Positions 18,086 through 26,995 of a DNA stretch of 64,000 nt are shown one piece after another; the first letter of the stretch is position 1, and each line of letters begins with the position of its first letter. The stretch comes from Rhizobium rhizoryzae (GTDB lineage Bacteria > Pseudomonadota > Alphaproteobacteria > Rhizobiales > Rhizobiaceae): contig NZ_CP049250.1 in the NCBI RefSeq assembly GCF_011046895.1, forward strand, positions 620,001 to 684,000, in the 5' to 3' direction. The notes beneath the pieces are model-generated. The model ran no database searches, had not been told where the DNA came from, and worked only from the letters and a program-made list of their open reading frames with translations. Both the position numbers and the translations under genes were made by a program.

Positions 18086-18547
18086 ATGGCGTTGGCAGAT
18101 CTGCTGCAGCAAGATGCAATTATTCCTGCGCTCAAGGTCAATTCCAAGAAACAGCTTCTCCAGGAACTCGCCGTCAAGGCTGCAAAGCTGACGGGACTTC
18201 CAGAGCGCGAGATATTCGATGTCATCCTGCAGCGTGAGCGACTTGGCTCGACCGGTGTCGGCCACGGCATCGCCATTCCGCACGGCAAGCTTGGCAGTAT
18301 TGGGGCAATCACGGGATTATTTGCCCGGCTTGAAACCCCGGTGGATTTCGAAGCGCTGGATGATGAACCGGTCGATCTGGTTTTCCTTCTTCTGGCACCC
18401 GAAGGCGCTGGAGCTGACCACCTCAAGGCACTCTCGCGCATTGCCCGGGTGCTGAGAGATCACGATCTTGTGGCAAAGCTGCGCGCCACCGATTCAGCGT
18501 CCGCCATCTATGCGTTTCTGAATCAGGAACAGGCGAACGCCGCCTGA
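18086..18547 (+). CDS. ptsN: PTS IIA-like nitrogen regulatory protein (EIIA-Ntr)
   Basis: EIIA-Ntr is the terminal phospho-acceptor of the regulatory nitrogen PTS (PtsP-NPr-PtsN) and controls K+ transport, stress and carbon/nitrogen genes through protein contacts. The 153-residue protein is a single EIIA fructose/mannitol-type domain. The phosphorylated histidine is H66 in GHGIAIPHGKL, and FLLLAPEGAGADHLKAL is also family-typical. Start: an ATG three codons earlier abuts AGAAGG with no spacer, whereas 18086 has a normal 8-base spacer, so 18086 is preferred. A terminator follows directly. Confidence 0.95.
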   Translation: MALADLLQQDAIIPALKVNSKKQLLQELAVKAAKLTGLPEREIFDVILQRERLGSTGVGHGIAIPHGKLGSIGAITGLFARLETPVDFEALDDEPVDLVFLLLAPEGAGADHLKALSRIARVLRDHDLVAKLRATDSASAIYAFLNQEQANAA

Positions 18548-18573
18548 TTCACTTCCATCGCCTTGAAAGCAAA

Positions 18574-18606
18574 AAGGTCCGCCTCTTTCGAAGCGGACCT
18601 TTTTTC
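18574..18606 (+). terminator. Bidirectional terminator between ptsN and grpE
   Basis: A perfect 9-bp stem (18574-18582 with 18593-18601) has a 10-nt loop, T residues after it and A residues before it. It can therefore end both the ptsN transcript and the convergent grpE transcript. Confidence 0.88.
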
Positions 18607-18629
18607 TTGATCAGAAATACCGGCGTTGA

Positions 18630-19268
18630 TTACGCCTTATCGGCGGTTGCCTCGGCAGCGGCGGATGCTTCAACCTTCGGGCCACCTTTTGCAACACCGA
18701 CCATGGCGGGACGAAGAACGCGCTCGCCAATGACGTAACCCGCCTGGACGACCTGCACGACCGTGTTGTTGGGAACAGCAGGATTCGGAACCTCAAACAT
18801 GGCCTGATGGAAATTCGGATCGAATTTCTGACCTTCGGCATCGATCTTGCGTACACCGTGGCGCTCAAGTGCCGATAGCATTGCGCGCTCTGTCATATCG
18901 ACGCCTTCGATCAAGGCCTTGAGGCCAGCATCACCCGCTTCTCGCGTTTCGGCAGGGATTGAGTCGAGCGCCCGTCGCAGATTGTCAGACACGGCCAGCA
19001 TGTCACGCGCGAAGGCGGTTACGGCGTAGGACTTGGCGTCCTTCACATCGCGCTCTGTGCGGCGGCGAAGATTGTCCATCTCTGCTGCGAGGCGCAGGAA
19101 ACGGTCGCGGATCTCGTTATTCTCCGCCCGAAGCGCTTCCAACGGGTCTGGCTGCTGCTCACCAGGAGCTTCCGAACCATTTTCCGCAAAGGCTGAAGCA
19201 GCGGCAGCAGCAGCAGCGTCCTGATTCTCTTCCGCGTCAGGTCCGGGTTTCTTCGTCTCGTCGGTCAT
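18630..19268 (-). CDS. grpE: Nucleotide exchange factor GrpE
   Basis: GrpE releases ADP from DnaK, completing its chaperone cycle. The 212-residue protein has an acidic, Ala-rich disordered N-terminus (about 1-55), a long dimerising coiled coil at about 60-110 ([32 protein letters not shown]), and the C-terminal beta domain with [13 protein letters not shown] and [20 protein letters not shown]. Start: the ATG at 19268 has GGAG seven bases upstream; the frame is open 22 codons further without support. It is 91 bp downstream of hrcA, in a gap that contains a heat-shock-like promoter. Confidence 0.96.
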   Translation of the reverse strand: MTDETKKPGPDAEENQDAAAAAAASAFAENGSEAPGEQQPDPLEALRAENNEIRDRFLRLAAEMDNLRRRTERDVKDAKSYAVTAFARDMLAVSDNLRRALDSIPAETREAGDAGLKALIEGVDMTERAMLSALERHGVRKIDAEGQKFDPNFHQAMFEVPNPAVPNNTVVQVVQAGYVIGERVLRPAMVGVAKGGPKVEASAAAEATADKA

Positions 19269-19306
19269 GACGTACTCCATCAAAGGTTTGTCTGAAAGTG
19301 AGCCCG

Positions 19307-19335
19307 ATATCGAGGTTCGAGCCTGAAAAATCAAG
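19307..19335 (-). promoter_or_regulatory. Candidate RpoH-type promoter for grpE
   Basis: On the minus strand CTTGAT and CGATAT are separated by 17 bp, resembling alphaproteobacterial heat-shock promoters (CTTGAA-type -35, CYTAT-type -10). The -10 element begins 39 bp before the grpE ATG. No CIRCE (TTAGCACTC inverted repeat) is seen here or before hrcA. Confidence 0.45.
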
Positions 19336-19359
19336 GCTTCTGCACATATCGGGACGGAT

Positions 19360-20463
19360 TTACTGCGCGCGGGGGTTTCGGCTGAGCCGTGTCAGCAGTT
19401 GCGCCGTGTAATCCACCATTGGCACGATGCGCGAATAGTTCAGCCGGGTCGGGCCAATCACGCCGACAGCACCAACGATGCGATCCTCTTCGTCGCGGTA
19501 GGGAGCAACCACCAGCGAGGAACCGGAGAGGGAGAAAAGCTTGTTTTCCGAGCCGATGAAGATGCGGACACCGGGACCGCTTTCTGCCAGATCCAGGATC
19601 TCCAGAAGACTGTCCTTCTTCTCGAGATCATCAAAAAGCATACGGAGGCGATCCAGATCCTCTGCGCCGGCAAGGCCCTCCAGAAGATTGGCGCGGCCAC
19701 GCACGATGAGGCGCGAGGGCTTTCCTTCCTCGTTGTCACCTGCCCAGACAGCAAGACCTCTTTCCACCAGATCGCGGGACAAAGTATCGAGTTCCGTCTG
19801 GACGCGCTGCTTCAGGGTTCGAAGCTGACCGCGCAGTTCCGGTAGGGTCTGGCCGCTCAGATGTGCGTTAAGAAAATTGGCAGCTTCCGTCAACTGCGAT
19901 GACGTCACACCGGCAGGCAGATCGATGATACGATTTTCAACCTGGTTATGATCACCCACCAGAATGGCCAGCGCCTTTGTCGGTTCAAGCCGGATGAACT
20001 CGACATGTTTCAACACAGGGTCGCTTTTCGCCGTGATCACAATGCCTGCGCCGCGGGAAACACCGGACAGCATCAGAGATGCTTCCGTCATCAGATTTTC
20101 CATCGGCTGATCACGGTCACTCGCACGGATCTGGCGCTCGATGCTGGCGCGATCTTCCACGGAAAGATCGCCGACCTGCATGAAGGCATCAACGAAGAAG
20201 CGAAGGCCGATCTGCGTCGGCAAGCGACCAGCACTGATGTGTGGCGCGTAGATAAGCCCCAGTTCCTCGAGGTCGCTCATCACGTTGCGGACGGAGGCCG
20301 GAGAGAGGGAGATTGGCAAAAGGCGCGCGAGATTGCGCGAGCCGAGCGGCTCGCCCGTTTCCAGATAGCTTTCGACGATACGCCGGAAGATCTCGCGCGA
20401 TCGCTCGTCAAGCACCGATGTGGTGTCCCTGCCCCGCGTTGGCTGAAGATCCATCTGTCGCAT
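19360..20463 (-). CDS. hrcA: Heat-inducible transcription repressor HrcA
   Basis: HrcA represses class I heat-shock genes by binding CIRCE elements; GroEL modulates its activity. The 367-residue protein has an N-terminal winged helix at about 15-90 ([38 protein letters not shown]) and the HrcA dimerisation and inserted domains, ending [21 protein letters not shown]. Start: AGGTG sits a few bases before the first ATG; a second ATG is three codons in. It is upstream of grpE on the same strand, the common hrcA-grpE order. No CIRCE site is visible nearby, so its targets (usually groESL) lie elsewhere. It is divergent from rph. Confidence 0.96.
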   Translation of the reverse strand: MRQMDLQPTRGRDTTSVLDERSREIFRRIVESYLETGEPLGSRNLARLLPISLSPASVRNVMSDLEELGLIYAPHISAGRLPTQIGLRFFVDAFMQVGDLSVEDRASIERQIRASDRDQPMENLMTEASLMLSGVSRGAGIVITAKSDPVLKHVEFIRLEPTKALAILVGDHNQVENRIIDLPAGVTSSQLTEAANFLNAHLSGQTLPELRGQLRTLKQRVQTELDTLSRDLVERGLAVWAGDNEEGKPSRLIVRGRANLLEGLAGAEDLDRLRMLFDDLEKKDSLLEILDLAESGPGVRIFIGSENKLFSLSGSSLVVAPYRDEEDRIVGAVGVIGPTRLNYSRIVPMVDYTAQLLTRLSRNPRAQ

Positions 20464-20527
20464 TTCACCTGGCTATTGACTATCCTGCAGCGAATATAAT
20501 GCGGATCCAGCGTTCGCCAAAGAGTTT

Positions 20528-20556
20528 TTGACAGCCATTGACCGCAACAATGCTAA
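20528..20556 (+). promoter_or_regulatory. Candidate promoter for rph
   Basis: TTGACA (20528-20533) is a perfect -35 box. The best -10 is GCTAAT 18 bp downstream (4 of 6 matches). It lies about 75 bp before the rph ATG in the hrcA-rph divergent region. Confidence 0.4.
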
Positions 20557-20630
20557 TCTTCCATGGGTTTTCCTTTGCAAAGCCTCGTCCGGGGTTCTAA
20601 GAGGCGTCTTAAGAACTTCAGGAGAGAACG

Positions 20631-21347
20631 ATGCGGCCCTCAGGCAGAAAAACCGACCAGATGCGCAAGGTCAGCTTTGAACGCAATGTGTCCAAGCATG
20701 CCGAAGGCTCATGCCTCGTGAAGTTTGGCGATACGCATGTTCTGTGCACCGCAAGCCTTGAAGAAAAGACACCACCGTGGCTTCGTAACTCCGGCAAGGG
20801 CTGGGTAACGGCTGAATATGGAATGCTGCCCCGTGCCACCGGCGACCGCATGAAACGTGAGGCGGCCGCCGGAAAGCAGGGTGGACGTACCCAGGAAATC
20901 CAGCGGCTGATCGGCCGCTCTCTGCGGGCCGTGATCGATCTGGAAGCGCTCGGCGAAAAGCAGATCACGGTGGATTGCGATGTCATCCAAGCTGATGGCG
21001 GCACCCGCACCGCAGCCATCACCGGCGGCTGGATTGCGCTGCACGACTGCCTGAAGTGGATGGAGGCTCGCAACATGATCAAGCTGGAGCGCGTCCTCAA
21101 GGACCACGTTGCAGCGATCTCCTGCGGCATCTTCGCGGGACAATCGGTCATCGACCTGGACTATCTTGAGGATTCGGCTGCCGAGACCGATGCGAACTTC
21201 GTCATGACCGGTTCCGGTGGAATTGTGGAGGTGCAAGGCACAGCTGAAGGCAAGCCGTTTACGCGCGACGAACTGCTGGGTCTGCTCGATCTGGCCGCTG
21301 CGGGCACTGCCGAACTGGTTGCGCTTCAGAAGCAGGCCATTGCCTGA
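20631..21347 (+). CDS. rph: Ribonuclease PH
   Basis: RNase PH is a phosphate-dependent 3'-5' exoribonuclease that trims tRNA and other RNA 3' ends. The 238-residue protein has the hexameric PH-domain hallmarks: [19 protein letters not shown] at the N-terminus, [16 protein letters not shown], the catalytic-type [20 protein letters not shown], and the substrate-binding [17 protein letters not shown] stretch (here [14 protein letters not shown]). CAGGAGAG precedes the ATG. It is followed after 14 bp by rdgB; rph-rdgB-hemW is a conserved alphaproteobacterial operon. Confidence 0.97.
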   Translation: MRPSGRKTDQMRKVSFERNVSKHAEGSCLVKFGDTHVLCTASLEEKTPPWLRNSGKGWVTAEYGMLPRATGDRMKREAAAGKQGGRTQEIQRLIGRSLRAVIDLEALGEKQITVDCDVIQADGGTRTAAITGGWIALHDCLKWMEARNMIKLERVLKDHVAAISCGIFAGQSVIDLDYLEDSAAETDANFVMTGSGGIVEVQGTAEGKPFTRDELLGLLDLAAAGTAELVALQKQAIA

Positions 21348-21361
21348 GCGAGGTCAGACCG

Positions 21362-22006
21362 ATGCGTAAACTCGACACCCGCACCATTGTCGTTGCCAGC
21401 CACAATGCCGGAAAGATCCGCGAGATTGCGGATCTGATCGGCCCTTTCGGCTTTGCCGCAAAGTCTGCAGCCGAGCTTAATTTCATCGAGCCGGATGAAA
21501 CCGGAACAACGTTTGAAGAAAATGCGACGATCAAGGCTTTGGCCTCTGCCAAGGCTTCCGGACTGCCTGCTCTGTCTGACGACTCCGGTCTGGTGATCGA
21601 CGCTCTGGACGGAGCGCCGGGCGTGTATACCGCCAACTGGGCGGAGACAGCCGATGGAACGCGCGATTTCGCCATGGCCATGCGCAAGGTGGAGGATGCG
21701 CTGCAGGAGCGTGGTGCCACAACCGCGCAACAGCGTACCGCCCGGTTCGTCAGCGTTTTGTGCCTTGCATGGCCGGACGGACATACAGAACTCTTCCGTG
21801 GCGAAGTGGAAGGCGTGATTGCGCCTGCTCCACGCGGCACGCAGGGCTTTGGCTACGATCCGATCTTTCAGCCTTCCGGCTATTCCACCACCTTCGGCGA
21901 AATGAGCGCAGAAGAGAAACACGGCTGGAAGCCCGGTGATGCGCAGGCCCTGTCGCACCGCGCCCGCGCCTTCAAGATTTTTGTCGAAACCTGCCTGGAC
22001 GTATAA
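21362..22006 (+). CDS. rdgB: Non-canonical purine NTP pyrophosphatase (dITP/XTP)
   Basis: The enzyme hydrolyses dITP, ITP and XTP to monophosphates and so prevents deaminated purines entering DNA and RNA. The 214-residue protein has the Ham1/RdgB signature: [15 protein letters not shown] at the N-terminus, the metal/base site [34 protein letters not shown], and the C-terminal [20 protein letters not shown] followed by HRARAF. It is the second gene of the rph-rdgB-hemW operon. Confidence 0.96.
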   Translation: MRKLDTRTIVVASHNAGKIREIADLIGPFGFAAKSAAELNFIEPDETGTTFEENATIKALASAKASGLPALSDDSGLVIDALDGAPGVYTANWAETADGTRDFAMAMRKVEDALQERGATTAQQRTARFVSVLCLAWPDGHTELFRGEVEGVIAPAPRGTQGFGYDPIFQPSGYSTTFGEMSAEEKHGWKPGDAQALSHRARAFKIFVETCLDV

Positions 22007-22010
22007 GCCT

Positions 22011-23189
22011 TTGCTGACCGACGCCCCTCTCCTGCCTGATACCGGCGAACCGGGCTTTGGTCTTTATGTCCATTGGCCGTTCTGCGCAGCCAAATGCCCT
22101 TATTGCGACTTCAACAGCCATGTGCGTCACACGCCTGTTGATCAGCAGCGGTTTACACAAGCATTCCTGAAGGAAATGGACACGATGCGAAGCCTGACAG
22201 GCCCGCGAACCGTGACCAGCATTTTTCTGGGGGGCGGCACGCCCTCGTTGATGGATCCCGCCACCGTTGAAGCCATTCTGGATGGCATCGCTGCCCGCTG
22301 GCATACGCCAGCCGGCATAGAAGTAACAATGGAGGCCAATCCATCGAGCGTGGAGGCGGAGCGTTTCCGCGGCTACCGTTCGGCGGGTGTCAATCGTGTG
22401 TCTCTCGGCGTGCAGGCGCTCAATGATCGCGACCTGAAGTTCCTCGGGCGCCTGCACGATGTGGCGGATGCGCTGAAAGCCATACGTCTGGCGCGCGAGA
22501 TTTTTCCGCGCATGAGCTTCGACCTCATCTATGCACGGCCGAACCAGACTGTCGAGGAATGGGAAAGAGAGCTCAACGAGGCCGTATCCTACGCCGTGGA
22601 TCACCTTTCCCTCTATCAACTGACCATTGAAGAGGGCACTGCCTTCTATGGGCTGCACAAGGCTGGCAAACTGATCGTACCGGATGGCGATCAATCTGCG
22701 GCACTCTATGAGGCAACGCAATCCATCACCGAAGGCTTCGGTATGCCTGCCTATGAGGTTTCAAACCACGCAAAGCCAGGTGCCGAGAGCCGACACAACC
22801 TGACCTATTGGCGCTATGGCGATTATGCCGGGATTGGTCCAGGCGCGCATGGGCGCATCAGCCGCGACCGCACAAAGATCGCGACCGCGACCGAACGGAT
22901 GCCCGAACGCTGGCTTGAGCAGGTGGAAGCCAATGGTCATGGCATGGTGGAGCACGAGATCCTCGAGCGCGAGGAACAGGCCGACGAACTTCTGCTGATG
23001 GGCTTGCGCCTTCGCGAGGGCGTGGACCTTGCCCGCTGGCAGCAATTGTCCGGTCGCTTCCCAAATCCGGCGCGCGAGCAGTTTTTACTGGAACACGGGT
23101 TTATAGAGCGCCTTGGAAATTCCAGGCTACGGTGCACGCCAGCCGGGATGCTGATCCTCGACGCGGTGGTGGCGGATCTGGCTTGCTGA
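22011..23189 (+). CDS. hemW: Radical SAM heme chaperone HemW
   Basis: HemW binds heme and delivers it to membrane respiratory proteins; it was formerly annotated as oxygen-independent coproporphyrinogen oxidase. Near the start the radical-SAM Cys motif is FCAAKCPYCDF (C-x3-C-x2-C), and FLGGGTPSLM and GVNRVSLGVQALND follow. A HemW-type C-terminal wing includes NLTYWRYGDYAGIGPGAHGR. Start: an open frame from a GTG at 21936 overlaps rdgB, but its residues look like out-of-frame rdgB. I favour the TTG at 22011, four bases after the rdgB stop. That choice is an inference. Confidence 0.9.
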   Translation: MLTDAPLLPDTGEPGFGLYVHWPFCAAKCPYCDFNSHVRHTPVDQQRFTQAFLKEMDTMRSLTGPRTVTSIFLGGGTPSLMDPATVEAILDGIAARWHTPAGIEVTMEANPSSVEAERFRGYRSAGVNRVSLGVQALNDRDLKFLGRLHDVADALKAIRLAREIFPRMSFDLIYARPNQTVEEWERELNEAVSYAVDHLSLYQLTIEEGTAFYGLHKAGKLIVPDGDQSAALYEATQSITEGFGMPAYEVSNHAKPGAESRHNLTYWRYGDYAGIGPGAHGRISRDRTKIATATERMPERWLEQVEANGHGMVEHEILEREEQADELLLMGLRLREGVDLARWQQLSGRFPNPAREQFLLEHGFIERLGNSRLRCTPAGMLILDAVVADLAC

Positions 23190-23221
23190 AACAGCAAACC
23201 ATTCACTGACAGGAGGATCAC

Positions 23222-23962
23222 ATGCCCGTCGATGATCAGTTTGCGCGTAGTGACATGGCCGCCCTTTATGATCATTTCAACGCTCATGGCAAAGATCGGG
23301 CCTATTATCTCTCCCTCGCCTCTTCACCCTGCCGCATTCTGGATATTGGCTGCGGTACGGGGCTCTTGACCCTGCCGCTTGCCGCCGATGGTCATCAGGT
23401 AACAGGTGTCGATCCCGCCCCCGGCATGCTTTCCATTGCCAAGGCGAAGGATAGCGAGGCGCGGGTGCAATGGGTGCAGGCTGCCGCAGCAGAATTCGAT
23501 CTCCGGGAGCGCTTCCAACTCGCGATCATGACAGCGCATGTCTTTCAGGTGTTTTTGACTGATGACGATACGCTGAAGGCGCTCAGGAACATCGCTCGAC
23601 ATCTTGAGCCAGATGCAAGGCTTGTTTTTGAAAGCCGCAATCCATCTCGATGTGAATGGGAAACCTGGACGCAGGAAAAGACAAAAACGCGCCGACATAT
23701 CCTGGGGCAAGGCACTGTGGAAGTCTTCTACCAGTACCGCGACGTCCAGGGCGATCAGGTAACCTTCGACGCGGTCTACACCATGGCAGACGGCGACCGA
23801 TTGGTGAGCAGCAGTACGCTGCGCTTTCCTTCCCTCGATACCATCACAGATCTGCTTGCTCAGGCTGGATTTTCGATCACGCAGGTCTATGGATGGTGGG
23901 ACAAGACGCCCTTCGATCCGAACTCGAGCTCCGAAATCATCGTTCACGCGCGGCGGATCTAA
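23222..23962 (+). CDS. Class I SAM-dependent methyltransferase, substrate unknown
   Basis: A 246-residue Rossmann-fold methyltransferase. Motif I is CRILDIGCGTGLLTLPLA at about residues 37-54, motif II is VTGVDPAPGML, and AHVFQVFL fits the post-II region. The C-terminal half (EVFYQYRDVQGDQVTFDAVY) resembles the small-molecule Methyltransf_25/11 group. The substrate cannot be inferred. GGAGGATC lies just before the ATG. The gene follows hemW by 32 bp and may be the last member of that operon. Its stop overlaps by three bases the stop of the convergent gene, so there is no room for a terminator. Confidence 0.8.
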   Translation: MPVDDQFARSDMAALYDHFNAHGKDRAYYLSLASSPCRILDIGCGTGLLTLPLAADGHQVTGVDPAPGMLSIAKAKDSEARVQWVQAAAAEFDLRERFQLAIMTAHVFQVFLTDDDTLKALRNIARHLEPDARLVFESRNPSRCEWETWTQEKTKTRRHILGQGTVEVFYQYRDVQGDQVTFDAVYTMADGDRLVSSSTLRFPSLDTITDLLAQAGFSITQVYGWWDKTPFDPNSSSEIIVHARRI

Positions 23963-24591
23963 ACGACCTGTTCGCCGCCATCGGCTTTCCGCGCAAAAAC
24001 ATGGAGCCAGGGCGTTGGCAGGCCATCATAGCCGCCACCCTGTTGCGCTAGGATCTCCAGCGAAGACCAGCCGCGACCATAGTTCAAGCGCAGCCAATCC
24101 TGATCAGGATAGTTGTAGTAGCGCCCAAGCCCATCAAAGCCCTCTCCCCGACCAGCCTTGTAGCTGGCGTAGAAGATACCGTTCGGCTTCAGTGCACGCT
24201 GGATACGCTGGAGGATATCAGCCAGGTCATGCCGCGGGACATGGAGAAGGCAGGCATTCGCCCAGACGCCATCATAGCTATCGAGCGCGCTGATCTGAGC
24301 GAAAGGGAGGACAGCAACGGGAATTCCGAGACGAGCCGAGGCCTGCTCCGCCATCTCGGCAATCCCATCGGTTGGGTGAACCTCAAAACCTTTCGATAGC
24401 ATCCAGGCGCTATCGCGGCCGCTGCCGCAACCAAGCTCGAGCACCCGCGCATCTTGCGCCAGGAGAGCGCTGAAGCGCGTCAGATGTTCCGAAACAGAAT
24501 AATCACCTGTGTCTGCGGCATAGCTTGCCGCACGACGACTGTAGAAGGATCGGGTGGCATCAGCATCACAACCCATGCCACCGCGTTTCAT
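23959..24591 (-). CDS. Class I SAM-dependent methyltransferase, translationally coupled to dnaA
   Basis: A 210-residue methyltransferase with RVLELGCGSGRDSAWML as SAM motif I (about residues 48-64), an acidic loop VHPTDGIAEMAEQA, and an aromatic C-terminus (DGLPTPWLHVFARK). It resembles the TehB-like/Methyltransf_25 type; the substrate is unknown. Its ATG shares a base with the dnaA stop (TGATG), so it should be translated by ribosomes finishing dnaA. An ATG five codons later (24576) is an alternative start. Pairing with dnaA may simply be operonic hitch-hiking; no cell-cycle role is shown by the sequence. Confidence 0.82.
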   Translation of the reverse strand: MKRGGMGCDADATRSFYSRRAASYAADTGDYSVSEHLTRFSALLAQDARVLELGCGSGRDSAWMLSKGFEVHPTDGIAEMAEQASARLGIPVAVLPFAQISALDSYDGVWANACLLHVPRHDLADILQRIQRALKPNGIFYASYKAGRGEGFDGLGRYYNYPDQDWLRLNYGRGWSSLEILAQQGGGYDGLPTPWLHVFARKADGGEQVV

Positions 24592-26165
24592 CAGGCGTTG
24601 TTTTCGTTGATCAGACGCTTGAGCAGTTCGACCTCGTGGCTGAGCTTGGTATCACCAGAAATCAGCTCCTCGATCTTGCGCACAGCGTGGAGAACGGTCG
24701 TATGATCGCGCCCGCCAAAGCGGCGACCGATTTCCGGGAATGACCGTGGCGTCAGCGTTTTCGACAGATACATGGCGATCTGGCGCGGTTTGACGATGAC
24801 ACGCGTACGGCGGTTCGACACAAGCTCCTGGCGCGAGACGTTGTAGTGGCGCGCTACGATCCGCTGAATGTCCTCAATGCGAACCCGCTTGGCCTCGCCC
24901 GCACCGACGAGATGCGCCAGAAGCTCATCGACACGCCCGATGGATAGCTCCGGTTCAAACGAGCGCCGGAAGATCAACTGGTTGAACGCACCTTCAAGTT
25001 CACGGCCCGAATTGGCAACATTGCGCGCGACGTGGCTGAGGATCTCGTCCGGGATATCGAGCGCCTGATCATCTTGACGAGCCATTTCCAGACGGCGCTT
25101 CAGCATCTCAAAGCGCATTTCATAGTCCGGCGTTTCCATCTCGATGGCAACGCCACCCTGGAGGCGCGAACGGACGCGAGGATCAAGCGATTCCAGCTCC
25201 CACGGTGCACGGTCAGCGGCGACAACCACCTGCTTTGCGCTGTCCAGAAGCATGTTCAGAAGGTGACAGAACTCGTTCTGGATCATCTTGCCCTGCAGGA
25301 ACTGCATGTCATCGATGATGAGAAGGTCGATGTTGCGCAGCGACTCCTTCAGGGTCAGCGCGTCGTTGTCGCGAATGGCCGTTGCAAAACGCCACATGAA
25401 ATATTCAGCAGTCAGATAGACGACACGCGGCATACGCGATGAGCCGACCGCCGCATTGGCAATGGCCTGCAGCAGATGCGTCTTGCCAAGGCCCACACCG
25501 GAATGGATGAACAGCGGATTGAACCGTACGGCACTTGCACCGGCTTCCGCAATCGTGCGGGCAGCGGCCAGTGCCACCCGGTTCGACGGACCCTCGACGA
25601 AGGTGTCGAAGGTGTAACGGCTGTCGAGCGGCGAGCCAAACAGCGGGCTCGCAGAAGCGGTGCGAGCAGATGGCGCTGCAGCCTGTTGTGCTGGCTGGGA
25701 CTGCGTCGGAAAGGCCGCGATCTGGCCGATTTCGCGCGGACCGCTGGAACGGCGCTGCGGTGCTGCAACGGCAGTTTCCGGCGCTGCTGCACGCTCTTCG
25801 CCTGACGGACGAACTGCACGGCTGGCTGTGCGCACCAGGATCTCAACCTTCAGGATCTCAGAATCCTCGGCCTGGAAGATCGAGGTAATAAGATCCAGAT
25901 AGCGGTTATTGATCCAGGATTTGAGAAAGGTCGTCGGCACGCTGAGACGAACGACGCTCTTGGAGATGGAGTGCAGTTTCAGGCGACCAAACCAGCTTGC
26001 ATACACGTCAGGGCCGACCTGCGCCTTCAAACGGGCACTGAACCGTTCGAACAGAGCATCATGCTTCATTTCAGATTTTTCCCCTGCCGCCTGGGACTGA
26101 ACGCTTTCGAACGCCTCGGACACCTGGTTGCCACTCTCCAAAGTCCGGGTCGATACGGTGTTCAT
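24591..26165 (-). CDS. dnaA: Chromosomal replication initiator protein DnaA
   Basis: DnaA binds DnaA boxes at oriC, melts the origin and loads the helicase. The 524-residue protein has domain I ([21 protein letters not shown]), a Ser/Pro/Ala-rich linker at about 130-190, the AAA+ domain with Walker [11 protein letters not shown] near residue 221 and Walker [10 protein letters not shown], and the DNA-binding domain IV ending with the signature [17 protein letters not shown]. Start: the frame stays open 99 codons further, but the ATG at 26165 has AAGGA six bases upstream and gives a plausible length; 26171 is the alternative. Upstream lies an 830-bp leader/control region rich in GANTC sites. 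Confidence 0.96.
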   Translation of the reverse strand: MNTVSTRTLESGNQVSEAFESVQSQAAGEKSEMKHDALFERFSARLKAQVGPDVYASWFGRLKLHSISKSVVRLSVPTTFLKSWINNRYLDLITSIFQAEDSEILKVEILVRTASRAVRPSGEERAAAPETAVAAPQRRSSGPREIGQIAAFPTQSQPAQQAAAPSARTASASPLFGSPLDSRYTFDTFVEGPSNRVALAAARTIAEAGASAVRFNPLFIHSGVGLGKTHLLQAIANAAVGSSRMPRVVYLTAEYFMWRFATAIRDNDALTLKESLRNIDLLIIDDMQFLQGKMIQNEFCHLLNMLLDSAKQVVVAADRAPWELESLDPRVRSRLQGGVAIEMETPDYEMRFEMLKRRLEMARQDDQALDIPDEILSHVARNVANSGRELEGAFNQLIFRRSFEPELSIGRVDELLAHLVGAGEAKRVRIEDIQRIVARHYNVSRQELVSNRRTRVIVKPRQIAMYLSKTLTPRSFPEIGRRFGGRDHTTVLHAVRKIEELISGDTKLSHEVELLKRLINENNA

Positions 26166-26849
26166 ATGCATTCCTTGCCGCCTTCTCATGTGTTTCCTGC
26201 CGGAAGGTGCCAAAGCCACCCGCCAGGACAAATTCTTGTTCGGCCTCTGCATTCGGTTCTCCTCGCCAGAACCGGCAACATCCGCCTTGGTTGCATTTGC
26301 CGCGCGACCCCTCGCACGACGCCGGCTATCCGGCTGCTGGCGCGCCCCCGTGCGCCCCAGGAAGCCCGATCTCACCCTCGTCGATGAAACCAGACCCACA
26401 CTTCTATCCGAATGCAACGCCCCATTCGGCACGAACGATAGACCGCGGAGCCCATGAGGCACCGATGAATACGCTCAAACTTTTTGAAGAACCGAACTGC
26501 AGTCGCGGTCCGGACAAGAGACGAAAATCTGGAGACCTCGGTCAAGCCGAATTCTCTGCGTCGATTTTCTGGAGGGTTCCCCGTGCCTCTTGCTGGGACC
26601 CATTAAGGCAGGATCATGGGGGGGAATCAACGACGAATTTTACATAAAATTAAGCCAGGCGCGTTGACTCAGAGCGCCTAATTTGACTCGGAGAAGAGGC
26701 TTTCGGGGAGAATCTCAAACGAATCAATGGGATTCGAAAATGACATAGAGACAGATGGCGAGAAAGGGCAAAAAAATAAAAAATCGCTTGACTCACAGAC
26801 TCTCGAATTTCCCCGACCGACTGCGACAGCCTTGACAGGATCCTCCGAT

Positions 26850-26875
26850 AAATAATTGAAAATAAACAATTATTT
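26850..26875. repeat. A/T-rich perfect inverted repeat upstream of dnaA
   Basis: Nine bases at 26850-26858 (AAATAATTG) are exactly complementary to 26867-26875, with an A/T-only 8-nt spacer. There is no T run after it. It could be an operator or a helically unstable element near the dnaA promoter. Confidence 0.6.
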
Positions 26876-26942
26876 CTGTCACTAAGGTGTCATGCAGCTC
26901 TTTACCGCCCTATGACCCAAGTTCTTACAGGTCAGAATCACG

Positions 26943-26967
26943 AAAAGCCCGGTCGATGACCGGGCTT
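26943..26967 (-). terminator. Rho-independent terminator of rpsT
   Basis: A perfect 10-bp GC-rich stem with a 3-nt loop is followed on the minus strand by T residues. It lies 29 bp past the rpsT stop. Confidence 0.88.
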
Positions 26968-26995
26968 CAAAAATGACAACCGTTTGTGACGGTAA

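Larger units (their letters stand above)
26166..26995 (-). promoter_or_regulatory. dnaA upstream control region with GANTC cluster
   Basis: This 830-bp stretch between dnaA and rpsT holds no gene I can support. Nine GANTC sites lie in 26624-26939 (26624, 26666, 26685, 26710, 26721, 26731, 26790, 26798, 26935), where about one is expected by chance. GANTC is the CcrM methyltransferase target in Alphaproteobacteria. Three copies of TTGACTC (26664, 26683, 26788) run in the same orientation. An A/T-rich tract covers about 26768-26785. The rpsT terminator closes the region at its far end. The promoter of dnaA is presumably here, giving an unusually long 5' leader. No convincing DnaA box was found. 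Confidence 0.7.

Noticed and set aside
20464..20630. CIRCE element for hrcA autoregulation
   Set aside because: No TTAGCACTC-N9-GAGTGCTAA or near match on either strand.
21936..22010. GTG start for hemW inside rdgB
   Set aside because: The extra 25 residues look like frame-shifted rdgB C-terminus rather than HemW. A TTG just after the rdgB stop fits better.
26166..26462. In-frame upstream extension of dnaA to a 623-residue protein
   Set aside because: The extra residues are Arg/Gly-rich and unlike DnaA domain I. The ATG at 26165 has a proper AAGGA six bases upstream.
26639..26653. CtrA-type TTAA-N7-TTAA site near the dnaA promoter
   Set aside because: Only one half-site is intact; the second reads TAAA. 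Not enough to call.
26678..26869. 63-codon minus-strand frame in the dnaA control region
   Set aside because: Composition is that of the A/T-rich control region, with no ribosome site. It overlaps the GANTC cluster, which better explains the sequence.
26466..26995. A chromosomal origin (oriC) between dnaA and rpsT
   Set aside because: No TTATCCACA-type DnaA boxes were found. In Alphaproteobacteria oriC is usually near hemE/parAB rather than dnaA. GANTC density alone is explained by promoter control.
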